From an uncultured Lewinella sp. (GTDB taxonomy: Bacteria; Bacteroidota; Bacteroidia; Chitinophagales; Saprospiraceae): DNA of 64,000 nt. Each line of letters starts with the position of its first letter. Position 1 is the stretch's first letter. The position numbers and the translations under genes were made by a program. Shown in pieces: positions 18,327 through 26,253 of the stretch. The notes beneath the pieces are model-generated. The model saw only the letters and a program-made list of their open reading frames with translations. It searched no databases and was not told the DNA's origin. The stretch is taken from assembly GCA_913057785.1 (NCBI GenBank), contig CAJXPD010000007.1:1-64000 (forward strand), given 5' to 3'.

Positions 18327-18348
18327 AGGGCAATTCTATAATTGCCCT
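18327..18348. terminator. Hairpin between converging genes, over the rhodanese stop codon
   Basis: AGGGCAATT (18327-18335), loop CTAT, AATTGCCCT (18340-18348): a perfect 9-bp stem. The stop codon of the leftward rhodanese-like gene (18336-18338) lies in the loop. T-runs are poor on both strands, so termination would be modest. Confidence 0.4.
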
Positions 18349-18653
18349 AGCAGTGCTTTTACTCTCATCATTTTGCCGCCGTCGATTGCTTTTACGCCTA
18401 GTTTGTTTAAGGTGAAACTAGCTTGTTGACTTCGACGGCCATCGTAGCTATAAGTAAGAACTGGTTTGTTCCAACTTCTAATCTTGTTAATGTGGATTTG
18501 GATCTCGTCGTAAGGAATGTTTAGAGCTCCTAGTACGTGATCTCCAACGAATTCTTGGATGGTGCGGACATCTAGGATGACGAAGCGACGGTCAGCTGTC
18601 GCAAGATTAGTCAGTTGCTGATGGCGCTGAAATAGTGTTGCATTGATTTCCAT
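18336..18653 (-). CDS. Rhodanese-like domain protein lacking the catalytic cysteine
   Basis: 105 residues, a single rhodanese domain: FVILDVRTIQEFVGDHVLGALNIPYDEI is the usual first half (LDVR, GH..GA.NIP). The active-site loop, normally CxxGxRS, reads SYDGRRS here (69-75), with Ser69 in place of the persulfide-forming cysteine. It therefore should not act as a sulfurtransferase; such proteins may serve binding or regulatory roles. No signal peptide, so cytoplasmic. The 3' end sits inside a hairpin shared with the converging permease gene. Confidence 0.75.
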   Translation of the reverse strand: MEINATLFQRHQQLTNLATADRRFVILDVRTIQEFVGDHVLGALNIPYDEIQIHINKIRSWNKPVLTYSYDGRRSQQASFTLNKLGVKAIDGGKMMRVKALLGQL

Positions 18654-18836
18654 AATCGAGATAAGGGATTAATTGTTAGGGAAGTATCATCGATTAAGTG
18701 TCTGTTCCACGAGCTTTTGTATGACCTGGATACTATCTGGTCTTCCTTAAAGATATGGGAATCTCAGCCCTAAATCAAGTGACTTATGTTAAAGGCAATG
18801 GTGATTTTTGCAACGGTCTTATTGAATATGAAGCGG

Positions 18837-19400
18837 TTAGATTTGATCTAATTTGTATCTCCAAATCATTCGCAACACCTTATCGGCATATTCTGGGTCG
18901 GTAGCATAGCCATTTCGTTGCATGCCTTCGGCCCAGGCCCTGTAGTTCCAGCTAGGATAATACAAGAGATTGCGATAGTACCCTTTACTCTGAAGATATC
19001 TTCCGAAATCTTGGTAACTGTCTCGAATGTAACTGTACTTTTTAAAGCATTGCTGGGCTAAATAGGGTTGATTAGCTTGGTAGCTGCCATATTCTAGGGT
19101 GTTCTTGCAATAACTCATACCTAGCCAATCCCGTTTGGCCTTAATCCCGAAGTGATTGTTAGCGGATTTTGCCAGTTCGCTCCTACCCCATCCACTTTCC
19201 AAACCAGCAACGGCCAAAATCAAAGGGGCTGGAATTTTGGTCTGTTCACTGAGTTCTTTTGCTAAGTAGCCATAATTTTTCACGTAGGCCCTCACCTGCC
19301 AAGGTCTATTGAATTCGTCAATATCTGTGGTAAAACCTAGTTGAACAAACGCAAATAACAAAATGAAATAGAAAGCAAATTTTCTCTGCTGCATGTACAT
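18837..19400 (-). CDS. Secreted N-acetylglucosaminidase-domain protein (peptidoglycan hydrolase)
   Basis: 187 residues with an N-terminal signal peptide (MQQRKFAFYFILLFAFVQLG; the ATG at 19394 may be the real start). The rest is a glucosaminidase/FlgJ-type muramidase domain: KIPAPLILAVAGLESGWGRS contains the probable catalytic Glu68, followed by ANNHFGIKAKRDW. It would cleave glycan strands of peptidoglycan in the periplasm. There is no LysM or SH3 anchoring domain. The gene is monocistronic. A copy of the 22-bp motif shared with 23678 and 39898 lies about 200 bp upstream. Confidence 0.8.
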   Translation of the reverse strand: MYMQQRKFAFYFILLFAFVQLGFTTDIDEFNRPWQVRAYVKNYGYLAKELSEQTKIPAPLILAVAGLESGWGRSELAKSANNHFGIKAKRDWLGMSYCKNTLEYGSYQANQPYLAQQCFKKYSYIRDSYQDFGRYLQSKGYYRNLLYYPSWNYRAWAEGMQRNGYATDPEYADKVLRMIWRYKLDQI

Positions 19401-19507
19401 TGGGTGTTTAGGAAGTGTTTGGCTCTACTTGTAATTTGCAAACACTAATAACGAAGAATTATTCCAAAATTGCGTTGTTACATAGTTAAATTTCAGAGGA
19501 GTTTTAT

Positions 19508-19553
19508 GGCTTTTTGCTGAGCGCGTGATAGCGTAATGCTATCGTCCTTTTAT
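19508..19553. repeat. Short palindromic element related to the 15571 fold-back
   Basis: GGCTTTTTGCTGAG is followed by stem GATAGC (19527-19532), loop GTAAT, GCTATC (19538-19543). The minus strand of the element at 15571 has the same order: GGCTTTTT, GAG, then a TAGC-loop-GCTA stem. Only the inner part is shared, so the relation is plausible but not proven. Confidence 0.35.
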
Positions 19554-19600
19554 ATATCTATATTTTCCTATACGTTTTTTTGATAAATTTGTTTTGATAA

Positions 19601-19622
19601 GAAAATTATGGATGAGTAAAAT
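19601..19622 (+). promoter_or_regulatory. 22-bp conserved motif, copy 1
   Basis: GAAAATT-N5-TGAGTAAAAT. It differs at two of 22 positions from the copy at 23678 and at four from that at 39898. It lies 200 bp upstream of the leftward glucosaminidase gene and 36 bp before the rightward flavoprotein gene. Confidence 0.45.
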
Positions 19623-19658
19623 ATTGATATAACCGGATTATCTTCTTGACAATTGATT

Positions 19659-21134
19659 ATGAATTCAAAGCAAGCTTCTGCTCTGCTTTGCAATAATTTC
19701 TTACTTTCCAACATCGGTTTAAATTCTTTAAATTCTTTCACTTTGTTGGAAACAGATTATCTCATCATTGGTGGCGGTGCTACGGCCATGGCTTTCGTTG
19801 ACACCTTACTTTCTGAAACAGAAGAAGATCAAATACTAATTATTGATCGGAATCATCAACCCGGAGGCCACTGGAATCAAGCCTATCCATTTGTGCGTCT
19901 GCATCAACCTTCTTCCTTTTATGGAGTTAGTTCTGCTGAATTGAGCAAAGGGATCAAGGATCAGGTTGGTTTTAATGCAGGATTCTTTGAATTAGCCAGT
20001 GGAGCAGCAGTAAAAGCCTACTTCGATGATGTTATGCGACATCGTTTTCTACCCAGTGGACGTGTGCAATATTTCCCCATGTCTAATTATGATGGAGAGG
20101 GAAAATTTACCTCCTTACTGACCGGTGAAGTGCAAGAGGTGCGCGTCAACAAGAAGGTAGTTGATAGTACCTATTTGCAAACCCGAATACCGGCTACACA
20201 CGAACCTAACTTTACAGTAGCTGAGGAAATACCTTTTATCCCTATCAATGAACTCGTTAACATTTCGGAGCCGCCGGAGGGCTTTGTTGTGATCGGTGGT
20301 GGGAAAACCGGAATGGATGCCTGTGTTTGGCTGCTGGACAATCAGGTGCCTGCGGATAGAATCAGCTGGATTGTACCCAGGGATTCTTGGCTTTTAGACC
20401 GTAAGACGACCCAACCCAGCCAAGAATTCTTTGAGTCAACCGTCGGAAACATGGCAGCTCAGTTTGAATCCGTCGCACAGGCAGATTCAATCCCTGACCT
20501 CTTCAAACGCTTAGAAGAAAACGGAGTTCTGACTCGTGTAGATCAAGATATAAGGCCAAAGATGTTCCATGGTGCTACAGTTTGCCAAAAGGAGCTGGAC
20601 ATGCTTCGCAGCATTAAAAAGGTCATCCGGCTAGGCCGGGTAAAAGAGATCACAACAGAACAAATAGTTCTTGATGAAGGGAGTATACCAACCAGCACCA
20701 ACCTGATTCATATCGACTGCACGGCCAGTGCCATCAGCAACTTGGAGATAACTCCGATATTCCAGGGTGATCGTATCATTCCTCAAACTATTCGATCTTA
20801 CCAGCCTTTGTTCAGTGCTTCCTTGATTGCCTATATTGAAGCCCACTTCACCACAGATGCAGAGAAAAACGGATTGTGTCAAGTCGTCCCACTACCGAAT
20901 CATGACACGGATTGGATCAGGATGCTTGCCACTTTTATGATGAACCAATACAGTTGGAATCAGCATAGAAGTATTCGAAAATGGTTGTTGGGCAATCGAC
21001 TAGATGGCTTTAGTCAACTCCTAGCGGAGGCAGACCGACATGATCCCGTCAAGCAAGGCATTATAAAGCGGATGCGAGATAATATCATGCCGGCCATGGT
21101 TAAGCTGCAACAATTCATGAAGGAGCTAAGCTAA
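19659..21134 (+). CDS. FAD/NAD(P)-binding oxidoreductase (flavin monooxygenase-like)
   Basis: 491 residues from the ATG at 19659 (an upstream TTG would add two). Two Rossmann motifs are visible: YLIIGGGATAMAFVD near residue 38 for FAD, followed by RNHQPGGHWNQAYPFVRLHQP, and FVVIGGGKTGMDACVWLL near residue 215 for NAD(P)H. The GGHW segment and overall order recall flavin-containing monooxygenases and related 'NAD(P)-binding protein' families found beside Bacteroidota metabolic genes. No membrane segment, so probably cytoplasmic. Substrate unknown. It stands alone; the following permease gene converges on it, 23 bp away. Confidence 0.75.
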   Translation: MNSKQASALLCNNFLLSNIGLNSLNSFTLLETDYLIIGGGATAMAFVDTLLSETEEDQILIIDRNHQPGGHWNQAYPFVRLHQPSSFYGVSSAELSKGIKDQVGFNAGFFELASGAAVKAYFDDVMRHRFLPSGRVQYFPMSNYDGEGKFTSLLTGEVQEVRVNKKVVDSTYLQTRIPATHEPNFTVAEEIPFIPINELVNISEPPEGFVVIGGGKTGMDACVWLLDNQVPADRISWIVPRDSWLLDRKTTQPSQEFFESTVGNMAAQFESVAQADSIPDLFKRLEENGVLTRVDQDIRPKMFHGATVCQKELDMLRSIKKVIRLGRVKEITTEQIVLDEGSIPTSTNLIHIDCTASAISNLEITPIFQGDRIIPQTIRSYQPLFSASLIAYIEAHFTTDAEKNGLCQVVPLPNHDTDWIRMLATFMMNQYSWNQHRSIRKWLLGNRLDGFSQLLAEADRHDPVKQGIIKRMRDNIMPAMVKLQQFMKELS

Positions 21135-21157
21135 AACCTATTTATAGTATAGAGATC

Positions 21158-23503
21158 TTATTCGCTCCTCAATACATCCACCGGATTCAAGCGAGCGGTA
21201 TAGAGAATCTGACGGAAGATTGTTGAATAGGATAAGGTAGCCCCAACCAAGATAGACACTGCAAAAAACCACCATTCTAGCTCAATGCGATAGGCGAATC
21301 CACCCAGCCATGCATTAGCAGCGTAAAGGCTGACTGGAATGGCTATAATGCCAGCAATAAGGATCATCTTAGTGAAGCCAAGAGATAGCAACCTTACTAG
21401 TTCACTAGTCGAGGACCCCAGTACTTTTCGAATGCTAATCTCCTTCCGTCTTCCTTCCGTCATAAAGAAGATTAAGCCTAACAAACCTAAACTAGAAAGC
21501 AAAATCGCGAGCAGGGCAAAATACCTCCCTAAACCCGACATGCGTTCTTCCGCTCCATATAACTGTTGATAGTCCTCATCAATAAAATGGTAATTGAACG
21601 ATTGCCCCGGATTAAACTGCTGATAAACTCCATTGAGCTGATCCAGATGAAAAGCCAGTTCCTCGCCCTTCATTCTCACAATTACCTGGTTGAGAAAATT
21701 TTGGGATAATTGAAAAAACATGGGGCCTATATCTTCGTGCAGAGATCTAAAATTGAAATCCTTAACCACGCCGACGATGCTTACCTCCTGTCCCCAAAAT
21801 TTTGCTCTTTTTCCAACTGGAGCATCCAGTCCCATAGCTTTGACAGCTGTTTCATTCAATATGATCTGCGGAGCGTCCGCAAAATCTTTGGAGAACGTAC
21901 GTCCTTCAAGTACTTCTATGCCTAATGTTTCCACAAAGTCATAATCAACGATATGCCGATTGAAGCTTACTTCTCTATCTCCTTGTCCTTCCCAATTCAG
22001 TTCACCTCCTGGAAGATCAAAAAAGCCATTCGTCATCGCAGAAGCATGAATCACCCCTGGCAATCTTTTAATCTCCGACAAGAAAGTCTCTATTTCTTCC
22101 GCCCCTACTCCACTTGAGGCAAATCGGATTAGATTCTCCTTTTCGTAGCCCAGATCTTTCGACTGCAAATAATTCATTTGTTTGGACAAGACCAGCACCC
22201 CAACAATCATGATGAAGGATAGTGCAAATTGTCCTGTTACCAGTACTTCTCTGAGAGAAAATCTTCCTTTGGAATTGATATTCTCCCTTTTAAGCACGTG
22301 TATTGCGGGTAGAGCGGAGATGTGAATGGCCGGATAGGTCCCCGCCAGCAGACTAGTCAGCAGTCCTAGCGCAATGAGGACGAAAAAGAGTGGCCATGTA
22401 AAACTAAATGCTAATGATTTCCCTGTATACTGATTAAAATAGGGTAAGAGGAGAAATACCCAAAAGAGGGCAAATACAATAGAAACAGTCGTAAGCACCA
22501 CCGATTCCCCAAAATATTCCCGAATTAGATTCCAACGTCCAGCTCCTAAGGCTTTCCTTATACCCACCACTTTAGCTCGCTGGAGGGATTTGGCAGTCGA
22601 TAAATTGATGAAATTAATACAGGCAATTCCAAGAATGAAGAGTGCCAGCCAACTAAACCAGCGTACATAGTTTATTCTTCCTCCCGCTTGCTTCCCATTC
22701 TCGAATTTTCCATATAAATATTGATCACTGTAGCGTTGTAAAAAATAATCCGTTTGAGCTTCCTCCACATGTCGGGCATAGGTTAGATTTATCTTCTGAT
22801 TAACCGCTTCCACATCACTTCGCTCATCCAGCAACAGATAGGTTACTGAATTCGGATTGAACCACCCATCTCCAAAGACTTTTCGGTAAAAGGCGAAAGG
22901 CAATACAAAGTCGAACTGATCAGTAGAATGCTTCGGGATATCTTCAAAAACACCGCTTATGACGGCTGGGCTCTCCAACTGCTGAAATTTCCATTCTACT
23001 TGTTCTCCCACAATACCTGTTGTTTTACCGAATAGTTGCATTGCCAATGATTCACTAATGACCATACTATTTAAATCACGAAGCAGGCTGTCCCCTACTC
23101 CATCTACCACTGGGTAGGAAAAAAGATTGAAGTAAGAAGATCCCACAAATTTTCCGACAGCTCCCATTTGTTTCCCCTCTCTCTTCAAGCCAAACTCCAT
23201 CTGCCAAGCGGGGTCAGTAGCACTACAAGCACTTATTATTTCGGGTATCTCTTGCTCTAGTGTTTCGCCCAATGGGCTTGGCGTCCCATTCCAAGTGTTG
23301 ATGGCATCACCCTGTTGAGCATTACCAAGTACGTGATACAACTGCTGGTCTTTGGCATGGAATCGATCGATTTGGACCTCGTCCCACACCCATAGGAAGA
23401 TCAATAAGGCACACGCAATACCAGCAGAAAGACCGATGAGATTAATTAGAAAGTTTCGTTTTTCTCTTCTGAAACGTCGAATGATAAGTAATAATGGAGT
23501 CAT
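21158..23503 (-). CDS. FtsX/MacB-like permease without prefix domain (4)
   Basis: 781 residues beginning directly at the first helix (KRNFLINLIGLSAGIACALLIFLWV). Shared features with permeases 1-3: DEVQIDRFHAKDQQLYHVL, SDQYLYGKFENGKQAGGRINYVRWF, and EGRRKEISIRKVLGSSTSEL in the C-terminal FtsX domain. It is the only one on this strand, without a padR gene. A copy of the 22-bp motif (23678-23699) lies 174 bp upstream. No ATPase gene is adjacent. Confidence 0.85.
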   Translation of the reverse strand: MTPLLLIIRRFRREKRNFLINLIGLSAGIACALLIFLWVWDEVQIDRFHAKDQQLYHVLGNAQQGDAINTWNGTPSPLGETLEQEIPEIISACSATDPAWQMEFGLKREGKQMGAVGKFVGSSYFNLFSYPVVDGVGDSLLRDLNSMVISESLAMQLFGKTTGIVGEQVEWKFQQLESPAVISGVFEDIPKHSTDQFDFVLPFAFYRKVFGDGWFNPNSVTYLLLDERSDVEAVNQKINLTYARHVEEAQTDYFLQRYSDQYLYGKFENGKQAGGRINYVRWFSWLALFILGIACINFINLSTAKSLQRAKVVGIRKALGAGRWNLIREYFGESVVLTTVSIVFALFWVFLLLPYFNQYTGKSLAFSFTWPLFFVLIALGLLTSLLAGTYPAIHISALPAIHVLKRENINSKGRFSLREVLVTGQFALSFIMIVGVLVLSKQMNYLQSKDLGYEKENLIRFASSGVGAEEIETFLSEIKRLPGVIHASAMTNGFFDLPGGELNWEGQGDREVSFNRHIVDYDFVETLGIEVLEGRTFSKDFADAPQIILNETAVKAMGLDAPVGKRAKFWGQEVSIVGVVKDFNFRSLHEDIGPMFFQLSQNFLNQVIVRMKGEELAFHLDQLNGVYQQFNPGQSFNYHFIDEDYQQLYGAEERMSGLGRYFALLAILLSSLGLLGLIFFMTEGRRKEISIRKVLGSSTSELVRLLSLGFTKMILIAGIIAIPVSLYAANAWLGGFAYRIELEWWFFAVSILVGATLSYSTIFRQILYTARLNPVDVLRSE

Positions 23504-23677
23504 CTTTTCAGGTTTTAGATTTGAGAAAAGAGGACAGGTCCCCTACCCTCTCACAGATGGATGGTAGCTGCAGTCCTTCAGGAACAGCGACCATTTTCCG
23601 GATGATGACGCAGGAGAAATAGCAATTGTTACAGCTTACATTTCTAGAATTTTAAAAGAACAGATAAATACTAGTGA

Positions 23678-23699
23678 GAAAATTACGAATGAGTAAAAT
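23678..23699 (+). promoter_or_regulatory. 22-bp conserved motif, copy 2
   Basis: GAAAATT-N5-TGAGTAAAAT, between the start of permease 4 and the remnant RHS tail. In all three copies the motif lies upstream of a leftward envelope gene, in the same orientation relative to it. Confidence 0.45.
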
Positions 23700-23710
23700 T
23701 TTTTAGTAAG

Positions 23711-23745
23711 AAGACCAGAGTAAATAGGCTATCCACTCTGGTCTT
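23711..23745 (-). terminator. Terminator-like hairpin after the RHS tail remnant
   Basis: AAGACCAGAGT (23711-23721) and ACTCTGGTCTT (23735-23745) form a perfect 11-bp stem. On the minus strand it starts with CAGAGTGGAT, as does the hairpin after the intact RHS gene (26211-26249), so it belongs to the duplicated 3' end. The T-run after it is moderate. Confidence 0.55.
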
Positions 23746-23753
23746 CCAGTTCT

Positions 23754-23924
23754 TTAGTTTCGTTGTCGATGGTGTGTTCTGGTTCGCTTGGGATCTCGGC
23801 CAATTGGGGTAGGGTCAGCTGTTCGGAAGCCTCTTCCGCTATGTCCTTTTCTCATAGCTTTCTCTAACTTTCTCGCTGCCGGGTTTACAATATCTTTGAT
23901 ACCCTCCTCTCCTCTAAATATCAT
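23754..23924 (-). pseudogene. Remnant of an RHS/M91 toxin C-terminal tail
   Basis: A 56-codon frame from an ATG at 23924 encodes a tail that matches the end of the RHS protein at 26254: by hand, 32 of the last 43 residues are identical, including NPAARKL, RKGH, GRGFRTA and the final RQRN. The shared region starts near the toxin's 'EE' segment, just after the HELGH domain, so the metal-binding core is missing. At the 5' edge the DNA has single-base deletions relative to the RHS gene, so the present ATG is not ancestral. It begins 18 bases after the kinase stop codon and is in the same frame. Most likely the leftover of a second RHS gene; translation is possible but unproven. Confidence 0.75.
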
Positions 23925-23942
23925 GCGGCATCTGCTAGCCGT

Positions 23943-25979
23943 TTACTCTCCTAGCAACGGCAGGCTGACGATAAAAGTGCTTCCTTTTTCCTGGCTCCGA
24001 TCTATTTGAACCTCACCTCCTAGACGCTTCACCACTTTGCGGACAATTGCTAAACCTAGACCCGATCCCGTGTATTCCTCCTTGTTATGCAAGCGTTTGA
24101 ACATCTTGAACACTTGGTCGTGAAACTCTTCGGGGATTCCAATCCCATTGTCGGAAATCAAAAATTGGTGAGTTTGATTTTTACGATAATGGATCGAAAC
24201 CCGAGGTCTTTCACTGTTATTATATTTAATCCCATTTTCGATCAGGTTCTTGAATACTAAAAAGAGCTGATGAGGATTGGATTGGATACTGGGTAGATAT
24301 CCATATTCAATACTTGCATTTCTTTGTTGAATGAGGTCTTGCAAACTTTCCTCCACCTGTACCACAATTTCATTGAGGTCAGCAGGTTCCGGAACAATTT
24401 CCATTTTGCTTAAGCGTGAAAACTCTAAAGAGGATTCGATGAGCTGATACATTTGCTGGCCACCCTTATTGACAAAATCAAAATATTCCTCGATTTCCGA
24501 GGAGACCCTACCTTTTAGTTTTCGTTGGATTAGATTGTTAAAAGAAACGATACTTCTAAGGGGTTCCTTAAGATCATGCGAAGCAATAAAAGCGAACCTT
24601 TCCAATTCCCTATTGGTGTGCTTTAGCATTTCAACTGATTGATTCAACTCAGTAGTACGTTCTTCTACGGCTTCTTGAAGTAACTGATTATATTGCTGTT
24701 TTTGTTTGGAAGAGCGATAATAATTCACTGTCAACAAGCTACTCAACAGCAACATACCTAAGACCGCAAAAATGATGATATTTCGCCGCTTAATGACTTC
24801 TTGTTGTCTAATTTGCTTTTCCTTCATTAATTGATTTTCAGCTTCCTTCTTGCTGAGCCGATATTTGGCCTCCAAATCATTAACTTTCTGCAATCGTTCT
24901 AGAGAGGTTAGACTGTCTTTGAGTTCCGTGAACCCTAGGTGATACTCATAGGCGAGGGAGTGCTTCGCCAGAGCCGCATAACTTGCTGCCAGCAATCTTT
25001 TGAATTCTACTTGACTACTCAGAAAACCAATTTTTTCACTAACCTCTAAGCCCTGTTTGGCAACTTGAATGGTCTGGTCGTATTGCTCTGAATCAAAATA
25101 GGAAAGGGAGATCGCCTCTAAACAAGTCGATTTACCCCTCTTAAAATCAATGTTCTCCGCTAGCGATAGGCCCTCTTTGGTATAAGCAAATGCTCGCTCA
25201 AACATTTCCTTCTGTCGATAGACATTTCCGATATTACAAATCGTCAACACCTCTCCCACCTTATCATTATTAATACGACGTACCTCCAATGACCGATTAT
25301 ACTTTTCTAGCGCCAAATCATGCTCTCCTTTGCTAGAGTGAATGATGCCTATGTTTGACAATAATGCACTTGTAATCAGCTTATTATCAATTTCCTCTGC
25401 AGTTTCCAGAGCCTCGTAGAAATGTTCCAAAGCACTATCAAAGTCTAACTGCCTCATTAGGATCAGTGCCATGTTGTTTTGATACCGACATAGCGCCTCC
25501 TTCAAACCTTCCTGAGTAGCAATTGCCATAGCCTGCTGGTAATACTCAAATGCACGATCATAAATGCCACACTGGTGATAAAAGACTCCAAATCCATTAA
25601 GGCAATCCGCCTCTTTGGCTGGATAATCTATCTCCCGGGCAAGAGAAATCCCCTCTTCAAAATAGATCAATGCGCTGTCAGATGGTTGATTCCTATTCAG
25701 GTAACTATCTCCGAGCACATGTAATGCCTGCACCTTAAGTCTATCAGAATTCGCTTGCTCTAATAGTTTGTAGGCCTCCAGCGCGTACCGGTGTTGCTTC
25801 CTTCTGTCCAGCCTTTTATAGCTAACCGCCATTTCTATGAGCAGTCTGGCTTTGGAAGAATCTTCAAGCTCGATCGAAATCAAATTCCTTAAACTATCTT
25901 GTACCGTAGTTTGTAGACAACTAAACAGAGGCGTTAAGCAAAAAAGAAGAATCAGGGATACAGTCTTTAGTCGATCCAT
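23943..25979 (-). CDS. TPR-repeat sensor histidine kinase (1)
   Basis: 678 residues from the ATG at 25979; an upstream TTG at 25988 is less likely. Layout: signal peptide, about eight TPR repeats (residues 45-355), coiled coil, one membrane helix (IIIFAVLGMLLLSSLLTVNYY, about 400-420), second coiled coil, HisKA domain with phospho-acceptor His468 in FIASHDLKEPLRS, and a HATPase domain with N box (FKNLIENGIKYN), G1 (DNGIGIP) and G2 (GSGLGLAIVRKV). The TPRs are predicted to be periplasmic and to sense a protein or peptide ligand. No response regulator is adjacent. It lies between the RHS gene and the remnant RHS tail, and has a full-length paralogue at 58966. Confidence 0.88.
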   Translation of the reverse strand: MDRLKTVSLILLFCLTPLFSCLQTTVQDSLRNLISIELEDSSKARLLIEMAVSYKRLDRRKQHRYALEAYKLLEQANSDRLKVQALHVLGDSYLNRNQPSDSALIYFEEGISLAREIDYPAKEADCLNGFGVFYHQCGIYDRAFEYYQQAMAIATQEGLKEALCRYQNNMALILMRQLDFDSALEHFYEALETAEEIDNKLITSALLSNIGIIHSSKGEHDLALEKYNRSLEVRRINNDKVGEVLTICNIGNVYRQKEMFERAFAYTKEGLSLAENIDFKRGKSTCLEAISLSYFDSEQYDQTIQVAKQGLEVSEKIGFLSSQVEFKRLLAASYAALAKHSLAYEYHLGFTELKDSLTSLERLQKVNDLEAKYRLSKKEAENQLMKEKQIRQQEVIKRRNIIIFAVLGMLLLSSLLTVNYYRSSKQKQQYNQLLQEAVEERTTELNQSVEMLKHTNRELERFAFIASHDLKEPLRSIVSFNNLIQRKLKGRVSSEIEEYFDFVNKGGQQMYQLIESSLEFSRLSKMEIVPEPADLNEIVVQVEESLQDLIQQRNASIEYGYLPSIQSNPHQLFLVFKNLIENGIKYNNSERPRVSIHYRKNQTHQFLISDNGIGIPEEFHDQVFKMFKRLHNKEEYTGSGLGLAIVRKVVKRLGGEVQIDRSQEKGSTFIVSLPLLGE

Positions 25980-26253
25980 TGATGTCAATTAATTCATAGT
26001 GTTTAGCGGTTTGAAAGCAAACCGACCGGTTCCTACAAATTAATAACAAAATGCACATCTATCCCTATTTGCCCAAAAATATCCGCTACGGATTCTGACT
26101 TCCGAAAAAACAGCAGGTCTACCTTCCTACTCGCTCTCAGATGCCTATTTACTATAGCTATTAAGAAAGCAAAACCTATTCCTATGGAGGAGGGAGGAGG
26201 ATTTCACAATAAAAAGCCAGCGTGAATCCTAAATCCACTCTGACTTTTTGCAT
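25980..26253. other. Gap between RHS gene and histidine kinase, 274 bp
   Basis: It contains the RHS terminator (26211-26249) and a hairpin in the kinase leader, CGGTTTG-AAAG-CAAACCG (26007-26024), 28 bp before the start codon. I looked for a small immunity gene here on both strands and saw no convincing frame. Confidence 0.5.
26211..26249 (-). terminator. Terminator of the RHS gene
   Basis: On the minus strand, CAAAAAGTCAGAGTGG pairs imperfectly with CACGCTGGCTTTTT around a ten-base loop, just after the RHS stop codon. The end of the stem supplies the T-run. Confidence 0.6.

Noticed and set aside
23943..25979. Histidine kinase as a recent insertion into the RHS gene
   Set aside because: The intact RHS gene has its own complete tail and terminator upstream of the kinase, so the kinase does not interrupt it; the extra tail is a separate, decayed copy.
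25980..26253. Short immunity gene after the RHS toxin
   Set aside because: No frame of convincing length or start was found on either strand; the space is taken by the terminator and the kinase leader.
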